Shown here in pieces: positions 1-6,783 of a DNA stretch of 16,762 bases; positions within the stretch are counted from its first letter, which is position 1; every line of letters begins with the position of its first letter. The stretch comes from RGIG4097 sp964367645. GTDB taxonomy: Bacteria; Bacillota; Clostridia; Christensenellales; CAG-917. The stretch is from contig CAYIYN010000026.1 of the NCBI GenBank assembly GCA_964367645.1, positions 1 through 16,762 on the forward strand, in the 5' to 3' direction. The notes below the pieces were generated by a model. The model had not been told where the DNA came from. It did not search any database and saw only the letters and a program-made list of their open reading frames with translations. The translations under genes and the position numbers were made by a program.

Positions 1-175
1 CACTTAGATAGGCATAGCAGTTGTGTTTGGCGTCGGGATATTTTTTTTTGATTGCAGACACAAACGCTTCCGCGCTCTCCGCATCCGCCTCACCGTACGC
101 AGTGGCGATAAATTTCGAGCGTTTCACCTCAATCGAGGCTACATACGTGCCGTCGATAAAAGTGTAACTTTTCAC
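1..175 (-). CDS. YigZ/IMPACT (UPF0029) family protein, N-terminal part only
   Basis: The reading frame opens with GTG at 175 and runs off the left edge of the window, so only about 58 residues are visible. The peptide contains IEVKRSKFIA near residues 15-24 and, near the edge, HNCYAYLS. The pattern of K-R-S-x-F-I-A followed by HNCYAY is the hallmark of the YigZ/IMPACT N-terminal domain. Family members have been linked to translation control and stress, but the bacterial role is not settled. The GTG overlaps the tyrS stop codon (GTGA on the minus strand), which suggests translational coupling and one transcript with tyrS. The missing C-terminal half cannot be judged. The family call is strong; the cellular role is not. 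Confidence 0.85.
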   Translation of the reverse strand, partial: MKSYTFIDGTYVASIEVKRSKFIATAYGEADAESAEAFVSAIKKKYPDAKHNCYAYLS

Positions 176-1386
176 GATACGGTTACCTTATAAAAGTTTT
201 TTTTGCCCTTTTGGAGCACAAAGCCGTTTGCAAGTTGGCTATCCGTTACCGCAGCGGCAAAATCTGTAATTTTTTCACCGTCAATCGAAATGCCGCCGCC
301 TTGAACAAGCCTTCTTGCCTCGCTCTTTGACGGCACTCCCGCCACGGAAACCAAAATATCCAAAACGGAATTCATACCGCTTGGTATAACGGCAGACGGC
401 ATATTCTCGCTGTCGCCGCTAAACGCCGCATGTGCTTTTTTCAACGCTTCTTCGGCATCTTCTTCGCCGTGCACGAGTTTTGTAAGTTCGTAGGCAAGAC
501 GTTCCTTTGCCGCGTTCATTCTTTCATCACGGTAGCGTGTCAGTTCGGCAATTTCTTCAAGAGTCAAAAAAGTCAAAAATCTGAACACCTTTTCCACGTC
601 GTTATCGTCGATATTTCTCCAGTATTGGAAGAAATCGTAAGGAGATGTTTTTTGAGGGTCGAGCCATACCGCACCTTTGGCGGTTTTGCCCATCTTGGTG
701 CCTTCCGAGGTTGTCAGCAGAGCAAAAGTGATTGCAAAAGCGTCTTTTTGCTCCTTTCTTCTGATCAAGTCCGCGCCCGACAGCATGTTTGACCATTGGT
801 CATCGCCGCCGCATTGAAGTACGCAACCGTATTTGCGGTTAAGCACCAAAAAGTCGTAGGATTGCATCAGCATATAATTGAATTCAAGAAACGTCAGACC
901 CTTTTCAAGGCGCTGTTTGTAGCACTCCGCCGTCAGCATTTTGTTGACGGAAAAACAAGAGCCGACTTCTCTCAAAAACTCAACGTAGTTAAGGTCGAGC
1001 AGCCAATCGGCGTTGTTGACAAGTATCGCCGCGTTTTCTCCGTCAAAGCGCACAAAGCGCAACATTTGCTTTTTGAAACAATCCACGTTGTGCGAAATTA
1101 TCTCTTTTGTCATAATCGAGCGCATATCCGTTCTTCCCGACGGGTCGCCTATCATTGCGGTGCCGCCGCCAATCAAGATAATCGGACGATGTCCTGCGTC
1201 TTGAAGCCGTTTTGCCACAATCATCTGCATAAAGTGTCCGACGTGCAAACTGTCGGCAGTTGGGTCAAAACCAATATAAAATGATTGCGAACCGCTGTCC
1301 AATAGGGCTTTTAGATCGTCTTCATAGACAACCTGTTTCACTAGTCCGCGATTTTGAAGTTCACTCAGAATACCTTTTTTTACCAT
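172..1386 (-). CDS. tyrS: Tyrosine--tRNA ligase
   Basis: Cytoplasmic class I aminoacyl-tRNA synthetase that activates tyrosine with ATP and charges tRNA-Tyr. At 404 residues it matches the usual bacterial TyrS length. Visible signatures are HVGH at 48-51 (HIGH motif), the tyrosine-pocket segment YMLMQSYDF at 171-179, GGDDQWSN at 193-200 and KMGKT at 231-235 (KMSKS motif). A C-terminal S4-type RNA-binding domain occupies about 335-404 (PSKSEARRLV then GGGISIDGEKI). The ATG at 1386 follows an AAGGAT-type ribosome binding site. A near-consensus promoter lies only about 26 nt further upstream, so the leader is very short and no T-box is seen. The YigZ-family gene follows with a 4-nt overlap. Confidence 0.98.
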   Translation of the reverse strand: MVKKGILSELQNRGLVKQVVYEDDLKALLDSGSQSFYIGFDPTADSLHVGHFMQMIVAKRLQDAGHRPIILIGGGTAMIGDPSGRTDMRSIMTKEIISHNVDCFKKQMLRFVRFDGENAAILVNNADWLLDLNYVEFLREVGSCFSVNKMLTAECYKQRLEKGLTFLEFNYMLMQSYDFLVLNRKYGCVLQCGGDDQWSNMLSGADLIRRKEQKDAFAITFALLTTSEGTKMGKTAKGAVWLDPQKTSPYDFFQYWRNIDDNDVEKVFRFLTFLTLEEIAELTRYRDERMNAAKERLAYELTKLVHGEEDAEEALKKAHAAFSGDSENMPSAVIPSGMNSVLDILVSVAGVPSKSEARRLVQGGGISIDGEKITDFAAAVTDSQLANGFVLQKGKKNFYKVTVS

Positions 1387-1411
1387 TTTTCCATCCTTTT
1401 ACTTTTAAGAA

Positions 1412-1440
1412 ATTATACCACCCGTCTAAAAATGTGGCAA
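1412..1440 (-). promoter_or_regulatory. Sigma-A type promoter for tyrS
   Basis: On the minus strand TTGCCA (1435-1440) and TATAAT (1412-1417) are separated by exactly 17 nt (1418-1434). The expected start of transcription is near 1405, giving a leader of about 20 nt before the tyrS ATG. Confidence 0.8.
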
Positions 1441-1468
1441 CTTATTTTTGAAATAATAAAGCCCATAC

Positions 1469-1493
1469 AAAAAGCCCGCGCGATATGCACGGG
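1469..1493 (-). terminator. Intrinsic-terminator-like hairpin upstream of the tyrS promoter
   Basis: On the minus strand CCCGTGC (1487-1493) pairs with GCGCGGG (1475-1481), seven pairs including one G-U, across a 5-nt loop, followed by C and five T. It lies upstream of the tyrS promoter, so it does not end any recognised gene. It could end a short transcript begun near 1555 or simply insulate tyrS. The 334-nt spacer 1387-1720 otherwise holds only the promoters described here. Confidence 0.6.
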
Positions 1494-1560
1494 AAGGTTG
1501 GCGTTGGTCGTGTTGAATTTTTCGGCATTGTTCAGTTTTTTTCTCATATATATCGTCACT

Positions 1561-1569
1561 ATTGTAACA
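1561..1569 (-). promoter_or_regulatory. Candidate extended -10 promoter, minus strand
   Basis: The minus strand reads TGTTACAAT, a TG-N-TACAAT extended -10 element. No good -35 hexamer is found at 17-18 nt. With the terminator-like hairpin at 1469-1493 it would delimit a transcript of roughly 85 nt. This is weak evidence on its own. Confidence 0.3.
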
Positions 1570-1652
1570 CAATTAACAATTATCGCAAAAAAATGCCTGA
1601 ATTTCGTTTGACGGTCAAAATTTTGGTGCACGGCAAAAGTGGACGAAAGTGT

Positions 1653-1681
1653 TTGATAATTCCTGACGCGTGTGATAAAAT
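1653..1681 (+). promoter_or_regulatory. Promoter of the NifU-like/GGGtGRT operon
   Basis: TTGATA (1653-1658) and TAAAAT (1676-1681) are separated by 17 nt. Transcription would begin near 1688, followed by a GGAGG ribosome binding site at 1709-1713 and the ATG at 1721. Confidence 0.7.
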
Positions 1682-1720
1682 ATTGAAAGTTTAGAAAATA
1701 ACTCTTTTGGAGGCAAACAT

Positions 1721-2422
1721 ATGCAATACTCTCGTGAAGTTGAAGAAATGTGCTGCGTTGCGAAAGGTCCAAATCACGGCCCCGCCCCTATCCCCGAAGA
1801 GGGCAAATGGGTGCAAGCCAAGGAAATCAAGGACATAAGCGGCTTGACACACGGCGTTGGCTGGTGCGCACCGCAACAAGGCGCATGCAAACTTACCCTA
1901 AACGTCAAAGAAGGTATCATTCAAGAATCACTTGTAGAAACTCTCGGTTGTTCGGGTATGACTCACTCCGCTGCAATGGCGGCTGAAATCCTCACCGGAA
2001 AGACCATTCTCGAAGCTCTCAACACCGACCTTGTTTGCGACGCAATCAATACCGCAATGAGAGAACTTTTTCTGCAAATTGTGTATGGCAGAACTCAATC
2101 GGCTTTTTCCGAAGGCGGTCTGGTCATCGGCGCAGGACTTGAAGATTTGGGCAAAGGCACAAGAAGCCAAATCGGCACAATGTACTCAACCGTGGCAAAA
2201 GGCCCTCGTTATCTTGAAATGGCAGAAGGTTACGTCACGAAAATCGCTCTTGATGAAAACGGAGAAATTATAGGCTATCAATTTTGCAAGCTCGGCGTTT
2301 TGATGGAAATGATCAAAAAAGGCATCGATGCAAACGAAGCCGTCGCAAAATGCACCGGCACCTACGGCAGATTCAAAGCCGAAGACGGCGCCGTAAAGTG
2401 GATTGATCCCCGCAAAGAATAA
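1721..2422 (+). CDS. NifU/IscU-like iron-sulfur cluster assembly scaffold protein
   Basis: A 233-residue cytoplasmic protein of the type annotated as an iron-sulfur assembly scaffold in Clostridia and always or nearly always paired with a GGGtGRT protein. The NifU_N-like core spans about 40-125. Cysteines that could be cluster ligands are C49 and C56 (GWCAPQQGAC), C77 (LGCSGMTHSAAM) and C106, with extra cysteines at 11, 12, 189 and 211. The GCSG segment resembles the second-cysteine region of IscU. It is longer than IscU (about 125-140 residues); the extra C-terminal part (about 130-233) does not resemble a domain I can name. The GGAGG site and ATG at 1721 are unambiguous. The next gene starts 12 nt downstream with its own AAGGAG site, so the two are one operon. 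No cysteine desulfurase is adjacent, so participation in general Fe-S assembly is inferred from family only. Confidence 0.85.
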   Translation: MQYSREVEEMCCVAKGPNHGPAPIPEEGKWVQAKEIKDISGLTHGVGWCAPQQGACKLTLNVKEGIIQESLVETLGCSGMTHSAAMAAEILTGKTILEALNTDLVCDAINTAMRELFLQIVYGRTQSAFSEGGLVIGAGLEDLGKGTRSQIGTMYSTVAKGPRYLEMAEGYVTKIALDENGEIIGYQFCKLGVLMEMIKKGIDANEAVAKCTGTYGRFKAEDGAVKWIDPRKE

Positions 2423-2434
2423 GGAGATACGACT

Positions 2435-3439
2435 ATGAGTGTAACTTTCGAAGGCTATGAAAGAAGAACAAACAAAATCAACGCTGTCCTAAAACAGTAT
2501 GCCATAAAAGACCTTGAAGACGCAAAAGCGATATGCCTAAAAAAAGGTGTGGACTGCGATTCAATCATCAAAGGTATTCAGCCTATAGCGTTTGAAAACG
2601 CAGTTTGGGCATACACCGTTGGCTGCGCAATCGCCATAAAACAAGGTTGTGTCAGTGCCGCAGATGCAGCAGAAGCAATCGGCATAGGTTTGCAAAGTTT
2701 TTGCATTCCCGGCTCCGTTGCCGAGCAGCGCAAAGTCGGTCTTGGCCACGGAAATCTCGCCGCAATGCTCCTTAGAGAAAACACCAAATGTTTTGCGTTT
2801 CTTGCCGGTCACGAATCTTTCGCCGCGGCAGAAGGTGCAATCGGCATTGCAAAAACTGCAAACAAAGTCCGAAAACAGCCCCTTAAAGTCATATTGAACG
2901 GACTGGGAAAAGACGCCGCCTGCATCATTTCACGCATCAACGGCTTTACTTACGTCCAAACACAAATGGATTATTACACCGGCGAAGTCGCGGTTGTAAA
3001 AGAAACTGCATATTCCAAAGGCGATCGTGCGGCAGTGCGCGTTTACGGTGCTGATGACGTCACCGAAGGCGTTGCGATTATGCGTCTTGAAGATGTGGAC
3101 GTTTCCATCACCGGCAACTCCACCAACCCCACCCGCTTCCAACATCCCGTCGCAGGCACCTACAAAAAATGGTGCGTGGATAACGGCAAAAAATACTTCT
3201 CCGTAGCAAGCGGCGGCGGCACAGGCAGAACACTCCACCCCGACAATATGGGAGCAGGCCCCGCCTCATACGGCATGACCGACACCATGGGCAGAATGCA
3301 TTCCGACGCACAATTCGCAGGCTCTTCTTCAGTTCCCGCGCACGTAGAAATGATGGGCTTAATCGGCATGGGCAACAACCCCATGGTTGGTGCGACAGTT
3401 GCTTGCGCTGTGGCAGTGCAAGAAGGACTGACAAAGTAA
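2435..3439 (+). CDS. GGGtGRT protein
   Basis: A 334-residue soluble protein recognised by the family-defining GGGTGRT string at 260-266, followed by LHPDNMGAGPASYGMTDTMG and a C-terminal glycine/methionine-rich stretch (GLIGMGNNPMVGATVACAVAV). The family is named after this motif and its biochemical function is unknown to me. It is consistently encoded next to a NifU-like scaffold, as here. The start at 2435 is set by AAGGAG eight to nine nt upstream. There is no signal peptide or membrane segment. A strong intrinsic terminator follows at 3477-3513, so the pair forms a closed two-gene operon. The pairing suggests a partner or client in metal-cluster handling, but that is inference. Confidence 0.9.
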   Translation: MSVTFEGYERRTNKINAVLKQYAIKDLEDAKAICLKKGVDCDSIIKGIQPIAFENAVWAYTVGCAIAIKQGCVSAADAAEAIGIGLQSFCIPGSVAEQRKVGLGHGNLAAMLLRENTKCFAFLAGHESFAAAEGAIGIAKTANKVRKQPLKVILNGLGKDAACIISRINGFTYVQTQMDYYTGEVAVVKETAYSKGDRAAVRVYGADDVTEGVAIMRLEDVDVSITGNSTNPTRFQHPVAGTYKKWCVDNGKKYFSVASGGGTGRTLHPDNMGAGPASYGMTDTMGRMHSDAQFAGSSSVPAHVEMMGLIGMGNNPMVGATVACAVAVQEGLTK

Positions 3440-3476
3440 TAAAACCCCACTGTTTAGTTAGGTTTCAAACATTTTT

Positions 3477-3513
3477 AACGCTCTTTGCAAAACGGCAAGA
3501 GCGTTATTTTTTT
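3477..3513 (+). terminator. Intrinsic terminator of the GGGtGRT operon
   Basis: AACGCTCTT (3477-3485) pairs perfectly with AAGAGCGTT (3497-3505) and is followed by A and seven T. It lies 38 nt after the GGGtGRT stop codon. Confidence 0.9.
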
Positions 3514-3623
3514 GCCGTTTTGCGATTAAAATGACAACGTTGCGTACATTTTGTTGCCATTCGTTTCTAAATGTCAACAAGGCAGTGCTATTCCGCAATT
3601 CGCAACTGCCCCAAAATGCCCTA

Positions 3624-3664
3624 TTTTGCGCGGAGCGTACTTCCGTACGTGAGCAACAAAAAGG
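3624..3664. repeat. 41-bp palindromic repeat, family A copy 1
   Basis: This 41-nt block is identical to 3735-3775. Its core is GGAG followed by a small hairpin, CGTAC / TTCC / GTACG (3636-3649). Outside the identical block the flanks still pair: ATGC-CCT (3616-3622) with AGG-C-GCAT (3662-3669), one bulged base. The spacer 3514-3623 otherwise shows only a small possible hairpin (GGCAGT / ACTGCC around 3581-3610) and no gene. Confidence 0.85.
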
Positions 3665-3695
3665 CGCATGCTTAAATATTCCTTTGCATTACAAG

Positions 3696-3810
3696 AAGCG
3701 GTAAAACAGATGAAGAGCGCGGAAAGCGCCCCTGTTTTGCGCGGAGCGTACTTCCGTACGTGAGCAACAAAAAGGGGCGCTTGACAAAGCTATTCGCTGT
3801 TTTACCGCTT
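3696..3810. repeat. Nested inverted repeat of 115 bp containing family A copy 2
   Basis: The outer arms AAGCGGTAAAACAG (3696-3709) and CTGTTTTACCGCTT (3797-3810) are a perfect 14-bp inverted repeat. Inside, AAGCGCCCC (3724-3732) pairs with GGGGCGCTT (3774-3782). The right outer arm overlaps the last two bases of the stop codon of the 3809-4777 gene, so the structure may act as its transcription end, or may be a small non-autonomous mobile element. No target-site duplication is obvious. Confidence 0.75.
3735..3775. repeat. 41-bp palindromic repeat, family A copy 2
   Basis: Identical over all 41 nt to 3624-3664 (offset 111 nt), with the same GGAG plus CGTAC / TTCC / GTACG core. The immediate flanks differ from copy 1 but form a perfect 9-bp stem (AAGCGCCCC / GGGGCGCTT). 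Confidence 0.85.
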
Positions 3811-4777
3811 ATTGATTTTTGATTACATCGGTTTGTGCGTAATACTTCAGCAAATTAATACTGGCTTCTGCATCTGCGCGGGTTTCCTTGTCCGGACCGA
3901 AGTAGGCGTTTCTTTTTCTGACTAACAAAAAATGAAGTTTTCCTCCTTCGTCTTCCACGGTGAACGTGCCTGCCAAAGTGTTCTTTTTAAAAAGTTTGAT
4001 TGCGTCGCGGCAATACTGCTCGCTTGTGTAGTTGAAACTCTCGTAAAGAACCGTGCCGTTGTTGGAATAGAGTGTGAAAAAATATTCGTTGCCTTCGTGC
4101 TCAATGACATACTGTCCGAAAATTGCCGCCAAATCCAGTTCACCCGATTTTGTGGGCGCGATTGCGCCGCGCTTTGCCTTTGGTTTGTCATCTAGGGGAG
4201 CGCCGGGGGATTTAAGAATTTTGACTTGGGAAGCAGGCTCGGTAGGAAGATACATCTTTTGAATGTTTTTGGGAGCAGTGCCCTCATAGTAGCAAACATC
4301 GATGGGATCGTAATAATAGCCTTCGTACTCTCCGTCGTAGTTGGACCAGTTACCTTGACGTTTTTCGATAGGTACAAATTCAGCCGAAACAGGTTTTTGG
4401 ATTGTGTTCTGCGGCTCTGCGGCGACGGATTTTTCAGGTTCGTTTTTTGCCGTTTGTACGGTGCTAACAGACTCGGCAGGAGGCGCGACTTTGTTTGCTT
4501 GTTCTGCTGAGGCAGAATTTTCGGTCACTTCGAGAGAAGTCTTTTGTGATTTCAAAGGCTCGTCACTAACCGAATTTGCAACCGATGACACATCCGTTTT
4601 TTCTTGTGCACCAAAACCGTCCGCTCCGTCGTACTCAGCAAGCGGATTAAACTTGTCTTCGTCTTCTTGTTTGCCCAGTTTTGCCACGGCAATAACCGCA
4701 AAAATCAGAGCGGCAAGAACACCGAGCGCAAGTGCGGCAAGGAGGATATATTCTGTAAAATTTGTCAAAACACTCAT
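3809..4777 (-). CDS. Membrane-anchored protein with two YegP-like (DUF1508) repeats
   Basis: A 322-residue protein of unknown function. One hydrophobic segment at about 10-33 (ILLAALALGVLAALIFAVIA) with few preceding charges makes an N-terminal membrane anchor. Residues 38-215 are a long, polar, probably disordered linker rich in E, K, S, A and P, with a tyrosine-rich patch near 147-164 (YDGEYEGYYYDP). The C-terminal part holds two repeats resembling DUF1508/YegP: about 220-266 (GQYVIEHEGNEYFFTLYSNN, then YTSEQYCRDAI) and about 270-318 (GTFTVEDEGGKLHFLLVRK, then TRADAEASINLLK). Both match the family plan of beta-strands, a GxxxY/S turn and an alpha-helix. Most YegP proteins are small and soluble, so the tethered form is notable. 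It is preceded by a GAGG ribosome binding site. The domain call is by eye. Confidence 0.7.
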   Translation of the reverse strand: MSVLTNFTEYILLAALALGVLAALIFAVIAVAKLGKQEDEDKFNPLAEYDGADGFGAQEKTDVSSVANSVSDEPLKSQKTSLEVTENSASAEQANKVAPPAESVSTVQTAKNEPEKSVAAEPQNTIQKPVSAEFVPIEKRQGNWSNYDGEYEGYYYDPIDVCYYEGTAPKNIQKMYLPTEPASQVKILKSPGAPLDDKPKAKRGAIAPTKSGELDLAAIFGQYVIEHEGNEYFFTLYSNNGTVLYESFNYTSEQYCRDAIKLFKKNTLAGTFTVEDEGGKLHFLLVRKRNAYFGPDKETRADAEASINLLKYYAQTDVIKNQ

Positions 4778-4997
4778 TTAAGTACCTCTTGATGAGGCTG
4801 ATGCCGCGAATTTTTTTCATATAATGCGCTGCTAAGTCACAACCTCTGTATTATAAATTATCTAGTTATTCAGTTTATCATACAATTTCTGGTTAATCAA
4901 TCGTTTTTTGACTTTTGGATTGACGGCAAACTATGCGTGCGTATACGGGCAACTTTATTGACAGCATATAGCATCAAATATGTTTTTTGATTCGTTT

Positions 4998-5042
4998 TAA
5001 TAACCGTGATTTTTGAAGTTAATAAACGTTAATTTTTGAAGT
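4998..5042. repeat. Two tandem 22/23-bp direct repeats
   Basis: TAATAA-CCGTGATTTTTGAAGT (4998-5019) is followed directly by a near copy TAATAA-ACGTTAATTTTTGAAGT (5020-5042). They lie in the 290-nt spacer between comEC and the YegP-repeat gene, where a repressor or activator site would be plausible. I find no convincing -35/-10 pair in this spacer, and no comEC terminator. Confidence 0.5.
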
Positions 5043-5067
5043 CGAAAAGCGGACAAGTCAAAGTATT

Positions 5068-6690
5068 TTAATTTGTCACTAAACCGGTTGCAACCGACAA
5101 AGCAAGGCACACCGACCAGCAAACCAACAAAACTGAGAGCTTTGCTCGCCTATTTAAAAACAAATAAGGCGAAAGCAGAACGGCACTGAAAATCCAACAA
5201 ACCAAGAATATCACTCCCACGGGTACGCTGACTGTGGCAAACGACAAACTGCCGATGGATGCAACCCACGCTTTGAACGGCACGAGCAACATCTTTGTCG
5301 CAATCAATCCTCCCCCAAATGTCGTAATTAGCGCAACAAGGGTGTTTACAATCAAAAACATATAGATAAATATCAGATACGGCACCATTATCAAGTTGGA
5401 TAGGAAAAACAGCGTCTGCACTTCTTCAAAGAAAAATGCGCTAAGAGGCAGTGTGAATACGTTTGCGGCAAAGCAAACGGCGCAGGCGGAACAAAAGTAA
5501 CTTCGCGCCTTTTCAAAGGCTATGCTGCCCGTGCGACTAAGCATTTCGGCTCCGCCCAAACCCGCGTTTTTAAACAATCCGGAACCGTCGTTTTTTGGAA
5601 GACGCACAAGTCTTCTGAAAAAAGTTTCAAACGACGAACCAAAAAGGAACAACCCCAAGACGGCGAAAAATGAAAGCAAAAAGCCTACGCTCAAAATGTT
5701 TAGCGGATTGATAACAAGAATCAATATGGCAGCAAGCGACAGAGATGACAACTTGTCGCCTTTTAATCCGAATGCGTTTGAAAAGTTTAGAACGCACGTC
5801 ATAATTAACGCACGCACGGCAGACGGTGTAAACGAGCAAAGCATAACGTAAAACAGCGTCAAAGCAGCGACGACCAAAAAACTTGCTTTTGAATTGACTT
5901 TAAGTTTTTTGAGCAGGAAATACAGCATTGTGGCAAGTGTTGTGACGTGCAATCCACTGACGGCGAGAACGTGTGCCAAACCGCTGGTTTTTACGTCATC
6001 ATACAATTCCCCGTCCAGTCCGCTCTTATCTCCAAGTATTAGTGCAATGCAAATGCCGGCGTCGTCGCCCAGATTTTCATACAACACTCTTTTGACGGCG
6101 AGTTGCAGATTCTCAGGAAACGGCACTTCGCCGTCTGAGATTTTTTCAATATCTCCGCTACATTCCATATCATAGAACTTACGGTTTGTCGCACGCCACG
6201 AATAAAAGGTATTCATCCGCTCGTGCTCATAAAAGGATAATTTCCCCTCCATTCGCACGATATCCCCCGCACCGAAGTCAGGTTCTAGGCTATGCCAAAC
6301 GCGCACGGAAATCTTACCTTTTAAGTCGCCATCAGGAGCGGAAACATCTTCGAGTGTAAACGAAGTCATGCCTTCGTCAACGACAATTTCGCTTGCTACA
6401 CGACCTTCTATCTCTATGTATCCCCCCTCAATCGAGCGTGTGGCATAAATGTCGCACGCACCGCTCATAAACAAGACGCCCAGAGCGAGCGCAAACGCCA
6501 TATATGAAAACTTGCGTGTTGATTTGAAAAAAAGAAATCCCGCTGTGATAAAAAGCGACAGGAGCAGAGGTATCAATCTAAATAGTGCGGAATTTGGATA
6601 AATTCCTTCGGTTATAAGCAAGCCGGAAATAAAGAAAAATGCAAAAAAACATAGAGGACGGTTATTGAAAATTCGTTTAATTTTTTGCAT
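5068..6690 (-). CDS. comEC: ComEC/Rec2-family DNA-uptake channel protein, without metallo-beta-lactamase domain
   Basis: An integral membrane protein of 540 residues. Two or three membrane helices lie at about 12-80, then an OB-like DUF4131-type soluble domain (about 85-190), then the Competence domain from about 205, whose signature is HVLAVSGLHV at 240-249 in GLAHVLAVSGLHVTTL. Many further hydrophobic segments follow to residue 535. Classical ComEC is about 750 residues and ends in a metallo-beta-lactamase-like nuclease domain; here the protein ends within its last membrane helices (VATGLVTN) with no HxHxDH motif. No frameshifted remnant of that domain is visible in the 290 nt downstream. 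The role in pulling single-stranded DNA through the membrane is known for the family; activity here is inferred. The weak start site (GGGTG before ATG at 6690) is the best in-frame choice. Confidence 0.9.
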   Translation of the reverse strand: MQKIKRIFNNRPLCFFAFFFISGLLITEGIYPNSALFRLIPLLLSLFITAGFLFFKSTRKFSYMAFALALGVLFMSGACDIYATRSIEGGYIEIEGRVASEIVVDEGMTSFTLEDVSAPDGDLKGKISVRVWHSLEPDFGAGDIVRMEGKLSFYEHERMNTFYSWRATNRKFYDMECSGDIEKISDGEVPFPENLQLAVKRVLYENLGDDAGICIALILGDKSGLDGELYDDVKTSGLAHVLAVSGLHVTTLATMLYFLLKKLKVNSKASFLVVAALTLFYVMLCSFTPSAVRALIMTCVLNFSNAFGLKGDKLSSLSLAAILILVINPLNILSVGFLLSFFAVLGLFLFGSSFETFFRRLVRLPKNDGSGLFKNAGLGGAEMLSRTGSIAFEKARSYFCSACAVCFAANVFTLPLSAFFFEEVQTLFFLSNLIMVPYLIFIYMFLIVNTLVALITTFGGGLIATKMLLVPFKAWVASIGSLSFATVSVPVGVIFLVCWIFSAVLLSPYLFLNRRAKLSVLLVCWSVCLALSVATGLVTN

Positions 6691-6783
6691 TTTTCACCCA
6701 CAATTTACGGCAAAATCATGCCGTATTGTTACAGCGATTTTTTGCTTTTGTTATTAAATTTTCAGACGCTAAAAAACGGTAAT

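Noticed and set aside
796..1284. 162-residue plus-strand open frame
   Set aside because: It is antisense to tyrS, including its HIGH region, with no ribosome binding site or recognisable domain.
1387..1440. T-box leader for tyrS suggested by GGGTGGTA on the minus strand
   Set aside because: The match is part of the promoter (GGGTGG-TATAAT), lacks ACCGCG and has no specifier stem or downstream terminator.
1413..1547. 44-residue minus-strand frame upstream of tyrS
   Set aside because: It runs through the terminator-like hairpin and uses the tyrS -10 box as its stop codon, with no ribosome binding site at its ATG.
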